Assembly: GCF_041346945.1 (NCBI RefSeq)
Contig: NZ_CP166850.1
Location: 2,356,001 to 2,420,000 of the forward strand
Length of the DNA stretch: 64,000 nt
Reading direction: 5' to 3'
Source: Amycolatopsis sp. cg9
Lineage (GTDB): Bacteria; Actinomycetota; Actinomycetes; Mycobacteriales; Pseudonocardiaceae
The notes below the pieces were generated by a model. It worked only from the letters and a program-made list of their open reading frames with translations, ran no database searches and was not told the DNA's origin. Positions within the stretch are counted from its first letter, which is position 1. The number at the start of each line of letters is the position of its first letter. The position numbers were made by a program, and so were the translations under genes. Shown in pieces: positions 10,379 to 18,493 of the stretch.

Positions 10379-10612
10379 TCAGGAGCGGCGGGCGGTCCAG
10401 GAGGAGAAGAAGAAATCGGAATTTCCTTGTCGCACAACGACTTCCGCGGGCGTTCCCACCCAGGAAGTCACTCGATAGTGGGAATCCGCGGTGACCGGCA
10501 CCCCCTGCGCCGGCGTCGCCGCGGACTCACCACGCGCGAAGCCGACGACCCCGAACATCGCGACCGCGCCCAGCAGCGCGGCAGCCAGCACGCGCCGTTC
10601 GATCTTGCCCAT
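10379..10612 (-). CDS. Small exported protein, unknown function
   Basis: A 77-residue protein with a clear signal peptide (basic MGKIERR, hydrophobic core AALLGAVAMFGVVGFA) and a short mature part of about 45 residues with no motif I recognise. GGGGGA upstream of the ATG gives a fair ribosome binding site. It lies between the DUF4097 gene and the secreted peptidase on the same strand, 29 and 68 nt away, so the three may be co-transcribed. It could be a genuine small secreted protein or a truncated relic. Confidence 0.6.
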   Translation of the reverse strand: MGKIERRVLAAALLGAVAMFGVVGFARGESAATPAQGVPVTADSHYRVTSWVGTPAEVVVRQGNSDFFFSSWTARRS

Positions 10613-10641
10613 CGGAAAATGTCCCCCGTAGTAAGGAAAAG

Positions 10642-11412
10642 TCAGGCCGCGCGGACCGTGACGCTGCCGCTGTCGGTCGTGAGGTCGAGCGTGTGCGCCG
10701 CGGCTCCGTCCGTCGGCACGTCGATGTCGCGGTGCCCGCTGTCGCTGCCGCCGACGACGCGGTACGGCCCGCCCGGCACGGTGACGTCGACGCTCCCGCT
10801 GTCGGCCTTCACCTTCACGTTGTTGGCCTGCTCCAGCGAAAACTCGACGCTGCCGCTCTCGGACGTCACGTCGACCGGGCCGCGCACGCCCTTGCCCTCG
10901 ATGCTGCCGGAACTGGCGTGCACCTGGACCTCGCCGACGTTTTCCAGGTCGATCCCGCCGCTTTCCAGCCGCAGCTTCACCAAGCCCGGCACGTCTTCCA
11001 CCTTGGCGTGCCCGGAATCGGCCTGAACGTCCACACTGGCCACCCCGCGCACGTCCAGCCCGCCCGAGTCCAGCTTGCCGTTGACCGGCACGCCTTCCGG
11101 CACGACGACCTCGAAGTCGACCGAGCAGTTGTTCCCGCAGTCGGTGAGCACGAGCTGGTCGCCGTCGACGCGGTAGAACGTGTCGCCCGGCTTGCCGCGC
11201 CAGTGGTAGTTCACCGTCTGGCGCACGGTCGACGGTCCCGAGCCGGTGCGGATCTTCACCGAACCCGAGTCGCCTTCCAGCTTCACGCTGCGAATCGTCT
11301 CCGACAGGGTCCTGCTGTTCTCGAAGTCCGATCCCCAGCCCCAGCCGAACGCGGTCGCCAGCCCGACGCCGATCAGGACGATGCCACCCAGAGCCAATAG
11401 CGGGCGCGCCAT
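10642..11412 (-). CDS. DUF4097 family beta-strand-repeat protein, membrane anchored
   Basis: A 256-residue protein with one N-terminal hydrophobic segment (LLALGGIVLIGVGLATAFGW) and an extracytoplasmic domain of repeated short beta strands with the DUF4097 signature (LEGDSGSVKI, LDSGGLDV, ASSGSIEGKG, SESGSVEF, ADSGSVDV, TDSGSVTV). The family forms a beta-helix-like adhesin/scaffold fold of unknown function, sometimes near PspC or envelope-stress regulators. Two Cys in TDCGNNCS may form a disulfide. The upstream region has a GGGGGTAACCCCC near-palindrome at 11482-11495. Confidence 0.85.
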   Translation of the reverse strand: MARPLLALGGIVLIGVGLATAFGWGWGSDFENSRTLSETIRSVKLEGDSGSVKIRTGSGPSTVRQTVNYHWRGKPGDTFYRVDGDQLVLTDCGNNCSVDFEVVVPEGVPVNGKLDSGGLDVRGVASVDVQADSGHAKVEDVPGLVKLRLESGGIDLENVGEVQVHASSGSIEGKGVRGPVDVTSESGSVEFSLEQANNVKVKADSGSVDVTVPGGPYRVVGGSDSGHRDIDVPTDGAAAHTLDLTTDSGSVTVRAA

Positions 11413-11585
11413 GGTCGTGGTCCCCTCAGTGTTGTTTCCTCTGCGTGAAGAACGCTATGGCCGGTGCGGGGCCGAGTACATGGGGGTAACCCCCCGAAAG
11501 ACCCTGAGATCCGTCCCTGACACGCGGGGGCGGTACCGGGGGCCTAACCTGACGCAAGACTCCAGTTCCGTGATCAGGAGGATCC

Positions 11586-12119
11586 ATGCCGCACGCACCC
11601 GGCCCGTACGAATCCCTGCCCGACGTGCCGTCGTTCACCCTTCGCAGCACCGACGTCGCCGACGGCGAAACCCTGGCCACGCCCCACTTGTCCGGCATCT
11701 TCGGCGCCGGCGGCGAGGACCGTTCGCCGCAGCTGGCGTGGGAGGGCTTCCCGGCGGAGACGAAGAGCTTCGCGATCACCTGCTACGACCCGGACGCCCC
11801 GACCGGCAGCGGCTTCTGGCACTGGGCCGTGTTCAACGTCCCGGTGTCGGTGACGGAGCTGGCCTCCGGCGCGGGCGACGGCTCGGGCCTCCCCGAAGGC
11901 GCGGTGACGCTGAAGGGCGACGGCGGGGTCAAGCAGTTCCTCGGCGCGGCGCCCCCGCCCGGGCACGGCCCGCACCGGTACTTCTTCGCGGTGCACGCGC
12001 TGGACGTCGACAAGCTCGAGGTGCCGGCGGACGCGACACCGGCGTTCCTGGGCTTCAACATGTTCGGGCACACGCTGGCCCGGGCCGTGCTCACGCCGGT
12101 GTACGAGAACAAGGGCTGA
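11586..12119 (+). CDS. YbhB/YbcL family (PEBP, Raf-kinase-inhibitor-like) protein
   Basis: A 177-residue PEBP-fold protein. Family landmarks are [36 protein letters not shown] (the D-P-D-A-P and H-W anion-pocket residues) and [23 protein letters not shown] proteins bind phospholipid or phosphate-like ligands; bacterial roles are poorly defined. No signal peptide, so cytosolic. AGGAGG precedes the ATG. It ends in a strong shared terminator. Confidence 0.92.
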   Translation: MPHAPGPYESLPDVPSFTLRSTDVADGETLATPHLSGIFGAGGEDRSPQLAWEGFPAETKSFAITCYDPDAPTGSGFWHWAVFNVPVSVTELASGAGDGSGLPEGAVTLKGDGGVKQFLGAAPPPGHGPHRYFFAVHALDVDKLEVPADATPAFLGFNMFGHTLARAVLTPVYENKG

Positions 12120-12132
12120 GTTCGCCGGCGGG

Positions 12133-12161
12133 CCCGGCACCGTTGCCCAAACGGTGCCGGG
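12133..12161. terminator. Bidirectional terminator between PEBP and GNAT genes
   Basis: A perfect 12-bp stem CCCGGCACCGTT (12133-12144) with AACGGTGCCGGG (12150-12161) around a 5-nt loop, directly abutting the GNAT stop codon at 12162. Serves two convergent genes. Confidence 0.8.
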
Positions 12162-12596
12162 TCAGCGCAGCGCTTCCTGGTTGACGCCCTCGCGCTCCAG
12201 GTACCGCCCCTTCGTGTGCTCGCCGAAGCCGAACTGCCGGTACAGCCCGTGAGCGTCGGCGGTGTGCAGCATCCAGCGGAAACCGGCGCCGGGGCCGTTG
12301 TCGATCATCTCCCGGACGAGCTCCTTGCCGAGGCCGGTGCCGCGCGCGGAGTCGACGACGAAGACGTCGGCCAGGTACGCGCTCCCCACCCCGTCCGAGA
12401 ACGCGCGCGCGAAGCCGACCTGCTCGCCCCCGCGGTAAGCGCCGACGACCCGCCACGACCCGTCGACCGCCGCCTCGACCTGGGCGCGCGTGCGCCAGCG
12501 GCCCCAGTAGGCCTCGGTGGAGAGGAACTTCCACACCACGTCGAGGTCCAGCCGCTCCCGGTCGTCGTCCAGCTCGTACTCACCGAAGGTCCGCAT
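12162..12596 (-). CDS. GNAT family N-acetyltransferase
   Basis: A 144-residue single-domain acetyltransferase. The acetyl-CoA loop is VVDSARGTGLGKELVREMI (Q/RxxGxG/A type), followed by the terminal-domain pattern ADAHGLYRQFGFGEH. The DUF1454-free short form and sequence ADVFVVD suggest the YncA/arsinothricin-like broad subgroup; the substrate is unknown. The ATG follows a TAGCTT box by 6 nt, so it is probably leaderless. Confidence 0.88.
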   Translation of the reverse strand: MRTFGEYELDDDRERLDLDVVWKFLSTEAYWGRWRTRAQVEAAVDGSWRVVGAYRGGEQVGFARAFSDGVGSAYLADVFVVDSARGTGLGKELVREMIDNGPGAGFRWMLHTADAHGLYRQFGFGEHTKGRYLEREGVNQEALR

Positions 12597-12617
12597 GATC
12601 CGAAGCTAACGACCGAG

Positions 12618-13178
12618 TCAACGCGGTTTCAGCAGGTAGTCCACGACGGGACGCAGCTCGTCCGCGGACGGTGGCTCGTCGTCGATGAGGCCCTGGATCA
12701 GCAGTCCGTCGATGCCCGCGAGGAACACCCGGAAGGCCACTTCGTCGTCGTGGCGGACCATCGACGTCAGCACGTCGAGCCAGCGCCGGGCAGCCGGGCG
12801 CAGCTCCGGCTTCCGCGCGGCCAGCAGGTACAGCTCGTACTCGGCCATCGTGCGCCCGCGCCGTGGGCCCAGCGCTTCGGCGAGCAGGCCCGCGACCTCC
12901 TCGGCGCCGCGCGAACCGCGTGACCGGGCCCGGTCGATCATCCAGTAGACCTCGGTCGCCATGTCGCGGGCGCACGAGATGAGCGTCGCGATCAGCAGGT
13001 CGTCCAGCGACGAGAAGTGGTAGGTCGTGGACGTCGTCGGCACGCCGGCCTCGGCCGCCACGGTCCGGTGGGTCACGCCCGCGACGCCGTCGCGCTCGAT
13101 GATCCGCAGCGTGGCTTCGATGATCTCCGCGCGCCGCTTCTCCCCCCGCGCCTTGCGGCCGTCGACCTGCAGTTTCAC
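12618..13178 (-). CDS. TetR family regulator of the adjacent SMR pump
   Basis: A 186-residue TetR-type repressor. The DNA-binding domain is RRAEIIEATLRIIERDGVAGVTHRTVAAEAGVPTTSTTYHFSSLDDLL, with the usual helix-turn-helix; the rest is the ligand-binding domain. The GTG start overlaps the stop of the SMR transporter gene (GTGA), so the pump gene is upstream in the same transcript and the repressor is co-expressed. It probably binds near 13515-13530, where an ACGATCGT palindrome lies. Confidence 0.88.
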   Translation of the reverse strand: MKLQVDGRKARGEKRRAEIIEATLRIIERDGVAGVTHRTVAAEAGVPTTSTTYHFSSLDDLLIATLISCARDMATEVYWMIDRARSRGSRGAEEVAGLLAEALGPRRGRTMAEYELYLLAARKPELRPAARRWLDVLTSMVRHDDEVAFRVFLAGIDGLLIQGLIDDEPPSADELRPVVDYLLKPR

Positions 13179-13504
13179 GTCGAAGCACTCCCGAGTTCGA
13201 TCAGCACCACACCGCCGATGACCAGCGCCAGGCCGGCGATCATGGCCGCGTTGACGGGTTCCTTGAGGAACACGACGCCGACGATCGCGACCAGCGCGAC
13301 GCCGGCCGCGGCCCAGATCGCGTAGGCGACACCGATCGGCAGCCCCATCTTCAGCACGTACGACAGGGCGACGAACGCGACGGCGTACCCGATCACCACG
13401 ACGACGGACGGCCCGAGCTTCGAGAAGCCCTCGGAGAGCTTCAGCGAGACCGTCGCGGAGACCTCGGCGGCGATCGCCAGCGCGAGGAGGAGGTACGCAC
13501 CCAT
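13175..13504 (-). CDS. SMR family multidrug/guanidinium efflux transporter
   Basis: A 109-residue small multidrug resistance protein with four membrane helices. The conserved membrane glutamate is in AIAAEVSATVSLKLSEGFSKL (about E14), and WAAAGVALVAIVGVVFLKEPVN is the typical helix 3-4 region. SMR proteins exchange protons for quaternary ammonium or guanidinium compounds as dimers. Start ATG 13504 is chosen by family length; a TAGTTT box 7 nt upstream suggests a leaderless transcript. Upstream Met codons would add an unlikely polar leader. Confidence 0.9.
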   Translation of the reverse strand: MGAYLLLALAIAAEVSATVSLKLSEGFSKLGPSVVVVIGYAVAFVALSYVLKMGLPIGVAYAIWAAAGVALVAIVGVVFLKEPVNAAMIAGLALVIGGVVLIELGSAST

Positions 13505-13586
13505 AGGGTGAAAACTACCTGAACGATCGTCCCAAAACAAAGAGCGACGTACACCACATCGGTGGGACTTAGGCCCACTCAACGGG

Positions 13587-13600
13587 TTACTCATCAGTAA
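13587..13600 (+). promoter_or_regulatory. 14-bp palindromic operator upstream of etfD
   Basis: TTACT-CATC-AGTAA is a perfect inverted repeat with 4-nt spacer, 58 nt before the etfD start. The same motif (TTACY-N4-RGTAA) occurs twice before the FadE5-like gene at 37090 and 37114. This looks like a shared TetR-type binding site of a fatty-acid-oxidation regulon; the regulator is not identified. Confidence 0.6.
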
Positions 13601-13658
13601 GGAAGGTTAGTCTCCCGGCACCACCACAGTTTTGAACCGGACGAAAGGCACCCGAACG

Positions 13659-15872
13659 ATGGGCGCTCTGCAACTGACGCTCGGCGGGATCTCGGTCCTG
13701 CTCGGCGTCGTCGCCTGGGGAATGTTCGCCGCGACGATCGCGCGCTTCGTGCGCATCATCCGTCTCGGGCAGCCCGATTCGACGCGCAACGGCCCCTTCA
13801 TGCCCCGCATGAAGACGCTGATCAAGGAGTTCGCCGCGCACACGCGGATGAACCGCAAGCGCAGCGTCGGGCCGGCGCACTGGCTCGTGATGTGGGGCTT
13901 CCTGCTCGGCTCGCTCGCCCTGTTCGAGGCGTACGGCGAGGTCTTCGTGCCGAGCTGGGGCTGGCCGATCCTCGACGACTTCCCGCCGTTCCAGCTGCTC
14001 ATGGAGCTGCTCGGGGTCGGGACGATCGTCGGCATCCTGGTGCTGATGGCGATCCGCCAGCGCAACCACCCGCGCCGCGCCGACCGCCAGAGCCGCTTCC
14101 AGGGCTCCAACTTCAAGTGGGCGTACTTCATCGAAGCCGTCGTCCTGATCGAGGGCATCGGCATCATCGGCGTCCGCGCCGCGAAGGCCGCGCTCGGCGC
14201 GCACGAGACGCCGACCTGGGCCGCCTTCGTCTCGAACCCGCTCGGCGAGCTGCTGCCGGCCAGCCCGAACCTGGTCACGGTGTTCGCGTTCGTCAAGCTG
14301 ATGAGCGCCACGGTCTGGCTGATCGTGGTCGCGCGCACGATGACCATGGGCATCGCCTGGCACCGCTTCAGCGCCTTCTTCAACATCTACTTCAAGCGCG
14401 AGGCCGACGGCGGCGTCGCACTGGGCGCGCTCAAGCCGATGACGAGCGGCGGCAAGGTCCTCGACCTCGAGGAAGCCGACCCGGACGAGGACACCTTCGG
14501 CGTCGGCAAGATCGAGGACTTCAGCTGGAAGGGCTGGCTGGACTTCTCGACGTGCACCGAGTGCGGCCGCTGCCAGGAGCAGTGCCCCGCGTGGAACACG
14601 GGCAAGCCGCTGTCGCCGAAGCTGGTCATCACGCAGCTGCGTGACCACGCCTACGCGAAGGCGCCGTACCTGCTGGCCGGCGGCAAGCGGGACATGGCCG
14701 GTGACGAGGTCGGGTTGTCCGGCGACAACATGTACGCGGGCATCGACGTCCTCGCGATCGCCGAGTCGCAGAAGGCGCTCATCGGCGACGACGGCGGCGT
14801 CATCGACCCCGACGTCCTCTGGTCCTGCACGAGCTGCGGCGCCTGCGTCGAGCAGTGCCCGGTCGACATCGAGCACGTCGACCACATCGTCGACATGCGC
14901 CGCTACCAGGTGATGATCGAGTCGTCGTTCCCCAGCGAGCTGAACGGCATGTTCAAGAACCTGGAGAACAAGGGCAACCCGTGGGGCCAGAACGCCAAGG
15001 ACCGGCTGGCCTGGACCGAGGACCTCGACTTCGAGGTGCCGGTGTTCGACGGCGACATGGGCGACGCCGAGTACCTGTTCTGGGTCGGCTGCGCCGGCGC
15101 GTTCGAGGACCGCGCGAAGAAGACGACGCGGGCGGTCGCCGAGCTGCTGCACATGGCCGACGTCAAGTACAAGGTGCTGGGCTCGGAGGAGTCCTGCACC
15201 GGCGACCCGGCCCGCCGCGCGGGCAACGAGTTCCTGTTCCAGATGCTGGCGCAGCAGAACGTCGAGGTCCTGAACTCGGTGTTCGAGGGACGTGAGCGGA
15301 AGGCGCGCAAGGTCGTCGTGACCTGCGCGCACTGTTTCAACACCCTCGCCAACGAGTACCCGGAGCTGGGCGGCCAGTTCGACGTCGTGCACCACACGCA
15401 GCTGCTGAACCGCCTGGTGCGGGAGAAGCAGCTGGTGCCGGTGGCGCCGGTCGCCGAGGACGTCACCTACCACGACCCGTGCTACCTCGGCCGCCACAAC
15501 AAGGTGTACGAGGCGCCGCGCGAGCTGGTCGGCGCGACCGGCGCGCGGCTGCGCGAGATGCCGCGGCACGGCGACAAGTCGATGTGCTGCGGCGCCGGCG
15601 GCGCGCGGATGTGGATGGAAGAGAAGATCGGCAAGCGGATCAACGTCGAGCGCGTCGACGAGGCGCTCGGGACGGCGCCGTCGAAGATCGCCACCGGCTG
15701 CCCGTTCTGCAAGGTCATGCTGAACGACGGCCTGACCGCCCGCCAGAGCGACGGCAGCGCGAGCGAGAAGGTCGAGATCGTCGACGTCGCGCAGATGCTG
15801 CTCGAGTCGGTCAAGCGCAAGCCGGCGTCGAAGCCGCTACCCACCGGAGCGCCTTCGCTCGCAAAAGAGTGA
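13659..15872 (+). CDS. etfD: EtfD/FadF-type membrane iron-sulfur oxidoreductase
   Basis: A 737-residue protein joining an N-terminal cytochrome-b-like membrane region (several helices, residues about 1-250, e.g. LTLGGISVLLGVVAWGMFAATIARF) to two [4Fe-4S] motifs (CTECGRCQEQCP and CTSCGACVEQCP) and two C-terminal CCG domains (ending CCGAGGARMWMEE and TGCPFCKVMLNDG). In mycobacteria the EtfD orthologue takes electrons from the flavoprotein EtfBA, loaded by acyl-CoA dehydrogenases, into menaquinone, and is needed for beta-oxidation. I chose ATG 13659, not the upstream TTG 13632, since it starts at the first membrane helix with GAAAGG upstream. A shared palindrome with fadE5 supports a fatty-acid role. 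Confidence 0.92.
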   Translation: MGALQLTLGGISVLLGVVAWGMFAATIARFVRIIRLGQPDSTRNGPFMPRMKTLIKEFAAHTRMNRKRSVGPAHWLVMWGFLLGSLALFEAYGEVFVPSWGWPILDDFPPFQLLMELLGVGTIVGILVLMAIRQRNHPRRADRQSRFQGSNFKWAYFIEAVVLIEGIGIIGVRAAKAALGAHETPTWAAFVSNPLGELLPASPNLVTVFAFVKLMSATVWLIVVARTMTMGIAWHRFSAFFNIYFKREADGGVALGALKPMTSGGKVLDLEEADPDEDTFGVGKIEDFSWKGWLDFSTCTECGRCQEQCPAWNTGKPLSPKLVITQLRDHAYAKAPYLLAGGKRDMAGDEVGLSGDNMYAGIDVLAIAESQKALIGDDGGVIDPDVLWSCTSCGACVEQCPVDIEHVDHIVDMRRYQVMIESSFPSELNGMFKNLENKGNPWGQNAKDRLAWTEDLDFEVPVFDGDMGDAEYLFWVGCAGAFEDRAKKTTRAVAELLHMADVKYKVLGSEESCTGDPARRAGNEFLFQMLAQQNVEVLNSVFEGRERKARKVVVTCAHCFNTLANEYPELGGQFDVVHHTQLLNRLVREKQLVPVAPVAEDVTYHDPCYLGRHNKVYEAPRELVGATGARLREMPRHGDKSMCCGAGGARMWMEEKIGKRINVERVDEALGTAPSKIATGCPFCKVMLNDGLTARQSDGSASEKVEIVDVAQMLLESVKRKPASKPLPTGAPSLAKE

Positions 15873-16173
15873 CACGACATTTCGGGTAACCGGCCCCGGC
15901 CAGGAACTTCCTGGTCGGGGCCGTTTACATTGCGCTATTCGCATTGATGTAGCCATTGCGCTACGCGTTGTCACAGGTCCACTAGCTGGGATTTTGGCGC
16001 GGTAATCGTTTTCTTGAAAGTTGTTCATGAAATTCACCGAAATGGCCCATCAGGTAAAGGACAAACGAAGGCCTGAACCCTGGACAACGGGCGTATCCTG
16101 ACGTTTCCTTCGCCGCCGCCGTTGCCAGCGAAGGCTTCCTTTCGACGATCACGGAAACAGGGGGCGGCCAGGT
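15873..16173. other. 301-nt intergenic region after etfD
   Basis: Contains the etfD terminator at its left end. To its right CATTGCGCTA occurs twice (15928-15937 and 15954-15963). An unsupported 24-codon ORF (16027-16101, MKFTEMAHQVKDKRR...) has no good ribosome binding site. A promoter for the DUF742 gene should be here but I cannot place it with confidence. Confidence 0.5.
15891..15923 (+). terminator. etfD terminator
   Basis: A 15-bp stem with one wobble pair (15891-15905 with 15909-15923; arms CGGCCCCGGCCAGGA and TCCTGGTCGGGGCCG) followed by GTTTACATT, 19 nt after the etfD stop. Confidence 0.75.
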
Positions 16174-16620
16174 ATGAGCGAGGACCGGAGCACCACGACC
16201 GGGCGACACGCTCTCCGCACCTACATCGACGACATGGACGTCCGGTTCCCCGGCGCCGGCGCCCAGGACCCCGTGCCCGCCCAGCGGACACTCGTGCGCC
16301 CGTACGTCCTGACCCGCGGCCGCACGCAGTCGCGCCGGCACCTGGCGATCGAAGCGCTCGTCTCGACGCGCGCCGGCGCCCACTGGAACGGCGCCCGGCT
16401 GACCGGCGAGTTCCGCTCGGTCCGCACGCTCTGCTCCCGCCCGCGCTCGGTCGCCGAGGTCGCGGCCACGCTGAGCGTGCCGCTCGGCGTCGTCCGCGTG
16501 CTGCTGGACGACATGGCCGAGCAGGGTCTGGTCACCATCCACGACAACCGGGTCAACGCCGAGGGCCGCCCGGCGGTGGCGCTGATGGAGCGCGTTCTGC
16601 ACGGCCTGCGCAGCCTCTGA
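16174..16620 (+). CDS. DUF742 family protein (conservon component C-like)
   Basis: A 148-residue winged-helix-type protein. RTLVRPYVLTRGRT near residue 40 and RSVAEVAATLSVPLGVVRVLLDDMAEQGLV are DUF742 hallmarks. The family is normally the third gene of conservons (sensor-like ATPase, Roadblock, DUF742, small GTPase), which tune development and antibiotic production in streptomycetes. None of the other components is next to it, so it is an orphan here. It may act as a stand-alone DNA-binding regulator or serve a conservon elsewhere. Confidence 0.85.
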   Translation: MSEDRSTTTGRHALRTYIDDMDVRFPGAGAQDPVPAQRTLVRPYVLTRGRTQSRRHLAIEALVSTRAGAHWNGARLTGEFRSVRTLCSRPRSVAEVAATLSVPLGVVRVLLDDMAEQGLVTIHDNRVNAEGRPAVALMERVLHGLRSL

Positions 16621-16636
16621 GCATTACGCTCACCGG

Positions 16637-17644
16637 GTGAGCGAGGAATCCGCGAGCCCTGGTGGCGAAAGCACTCTGACCGTCCTGCTCGCCGGCGGGG
16701 TGAACCTGGCGATCGCCGTGATGAAGCTGATCGCGGGCATCATCACCGGCTCGGGCGCGATGCTCTCCGAAGCGGCCCACTCGGTGGCCGACACGTTCAC
16801 CGAAGTCCTGCTGCTGACCGCGTTGAAACGTTCCGACCGCCCGGCCGACCGCGTGCACCCCTTCGGCTACGGCAAGGAGCGCTACTTCTGGTCGCTGCTC
16901 GCGGCGGTGTCGATCTTCGCGTCGGGCTCGATGTTCGCGCTCTACGAGGGCGTGTCGACGCTGTTCGGCCACGGCGAGGCGCAGAGCACGTCGATCCTCA
17001 GCTACATCGTGCTGGCGGTGGCGTTCCTGCTCGAAGGCACGTCGTGGGTGCAGGCGGTGCGCCAGACCGTGCGCGAGTCCAAGGCCGAAAACCGGTCGTT
17101 CTGGGCGTACCTCCGCCTGATCGACGACCCGACCCCGAAGACCGTCCTGTTCGAGGACTCCGCCGCGCTGATCGGTCTGCTGGTCGCGTTCGCCGGCATC
17201 GGGCTGCACCAGATCACCGGCTCGGAGGTCTGGGACGGCGTCGCGTCGATCGTCATCGGCGTGCTGCTCGCCTTCGTCGCCTACCTGCTCGGACGGACGA
17301 ACCGCGGCCTGCTCATCGGCCGCCAGGCCAACCCGGAGATCGTCCGCGGCGTCCGCGACCACCTCTCGGCCGCGCCGGAGATCGAAGCCGTCGTGGACCT
17401 GCAGACCATGCTGATGGGCACCGACCAGGTCCTCGTCTGCACCCGCGTCGACTTCGACGACTCCCTGAGCGCCGGCGACCTCGAACGCGCGTGCGTCCGG
17501 CTCGCGGGCGAGCTGACGGAGTCCTTCAACGACGTCACCGAGGTGTTCATCGAGCCGGTGCCGCGGACGGATCCCGAGCTGCGCGCGACGGTGCTGGCGC
17601 GCTACGGCGACATCGCGGAGCGGTGGAGCGCCCCGAAGCCGTAG
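16637..17644 (+). CDS. Cation diffusion facilitator transporter
   Basis: A 335-residue CDF antiporter exporting divalent metals such as Zn2+, Fe2+, Co2+ or Mn2+. A family metal site HxxxD is seen in SEAAHSVADTFTE, HPFGYGKERYFW follows helix 2, and LFEDSAALIGLLVAF is the second helix pair. Six helices are followed by a cytoplasmic dimerisation domain (PEIVRGVRDHLSAAPEIEAVVDLQTMLMGTDQVL). GTG 16637 lies 6 nt after TACGCT (16625-16630), hinting at its own leaderless transcript although DUF742 ends only 16 nt upstream. Metal specificity is not predictable by eye. Confidence 0.92.
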   Translation: MSEESASPGGESTLTVLLAGGVNLAIAVMKLIAGIITGSGAMLSEAAHSVADTFTEVLLLTALKRSDRPADRVHPFGYGKERYFWSLLAAVSIFASGSMFALYEGVSTLFGHGEAQSTSILSYIVLAVAFLLEGTSWVQAVRQTVRESKAENRSFWAYLRLIDDPTPKTVLFEDSAALIGLLVAFAGIGLHQITGSEVWDGVASIVIGVLLAFVAYLLGRTNRGLLIGRQANPEIVRGVRDHLSAAPEIEAVVDLQTMLMGTDQVLVCTRVDFDDSLSAGDLERACVRLAGELTESFNDVTEVFIEPVPRTDPELRATVLARYGDIAERWSAPKP

Positions 17645-17645
17645 C

Positions 17646-18365
17646 TCAGTAGCCGAAGTCCTGGACCCAGTACCAGCCCGTCTTCGTGAGGCCGACGCCG
17701 AGCTTCTTGAGGCTGCAGTTCAGGATGTTCGCGCGGTGGCCCTCGGAGTTCATCCAGGCGTCCATGACCTGCTCCGCGGACGTCTGCCCCTTCGCGATGT
17801 TCTCCGCGCCCGGCTTCGCGTAACCGGCGATCTTGATGCGCTGGTCGAACGTCGTGCCGTCGGGGCTGGTGTGCGAGAAGAAGTCGCCGGCCGACATCTG
17901 GTCGCTGTAGTCCTGCGCGGCCTTGGTCAGGTGCGCTTCCTCGGTCAGCGGGTCGCAGCCCGCCTTCGCGCGCTCGTCGTTGACCAGCGCGAGGACCTGG
18001 CCGGTGGCCGTGGCCGCGACGCGGGCCGCGGCCTTGGTGGTCGGCGGCGGCGCCTCCGACGTCGTCGGCTGCGCGGGTGCGGAGGTCTCGGTCGGGGTGG
18101 GCGCCGCGCTGGACGTCGTCGGAGCCGGGCCGGTGGAGGCGGGCCCGACCGGTTTGTCCGGCTGGGCCTGGCCACCGGCGAGGTCGGTGCCGCTGCCGCC
18201 ACCGGAGCCGGCGGGCGCGTTCGGCAGCACCAGAGCCGCGGCGCCGAGCTCTGCGGTGTTTCCTTCCGCAGTGGCCATCCAGGTGCCGGTCGCGGCGGAA
18301 AAAACGCCGAGCAGCACACTGAGTGACACCATCACCACGCGAGCACGTTCACCAAGGGGGGACAC
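17646..18365 (-). CDS. Secreted CAP-domain (SCP/PR-1, YkwD-like) protein
   Basis: A 239-residue exported protein. An N-terminal hydrophobic segment (VVMVSLSVLLGVFSAATGTWMA) is followed by a Pro/Thr/Ala-rich linker (about residues 60-115) and a C-terminal CAP domain with AKAGCDPLTEEAHLTKAAQDYSDQM, FSHTSPDGTTF, GENIAKGQ and MNSEGHRANILN, the CAP signature residues. Function of bacterial CAP proteins is largely unknown; roles in envelope or lipid binding are proposed. Start GTG 18365 is tentative; the frame is open to 18665. It ends one base after the convergent CDF gene stop. Confidence 0.88.
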   Translation of the reverse strand: MSPLGERARVVMVSLSVLLGVFSAATGTWMATAEGNTAELGAAALVLPNAPAGSGGGSGTDLAGGQAQPDKPVGPASTGPAPTTSSAAPTPTETSAPAQPTTSEAPPPTTKAAARVAATATGQVLALVNDERAKAGCDPLTEEAHLTKAAQDYSDQMSAGDFFSHTSPDGTTFDQRIKIAGYAKPGAENIAKGQTSAEQVMDAWMNSEGHRANILNCSLKKLGVGLTKTGWYWVQDFGY

Positions 18366-18493
18366 GGCGCAGGAACGTATCACGGGACGATTACGACGAG
18401 AACCTGCTAACGCACTGATCACATTTCTTCGGTCGCCCTCGTCGCCGACGGGCAGGAATTTCGCGGCAATCGGACGCTCCCGCGTTACTCCGT

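Noticed and set aside
16027..16101. 24-codon ORF before the DUF742 gene
   Set aside because: Weak purine stretch upstream, no leader-type features; kept only as a note in the intergenic entry.
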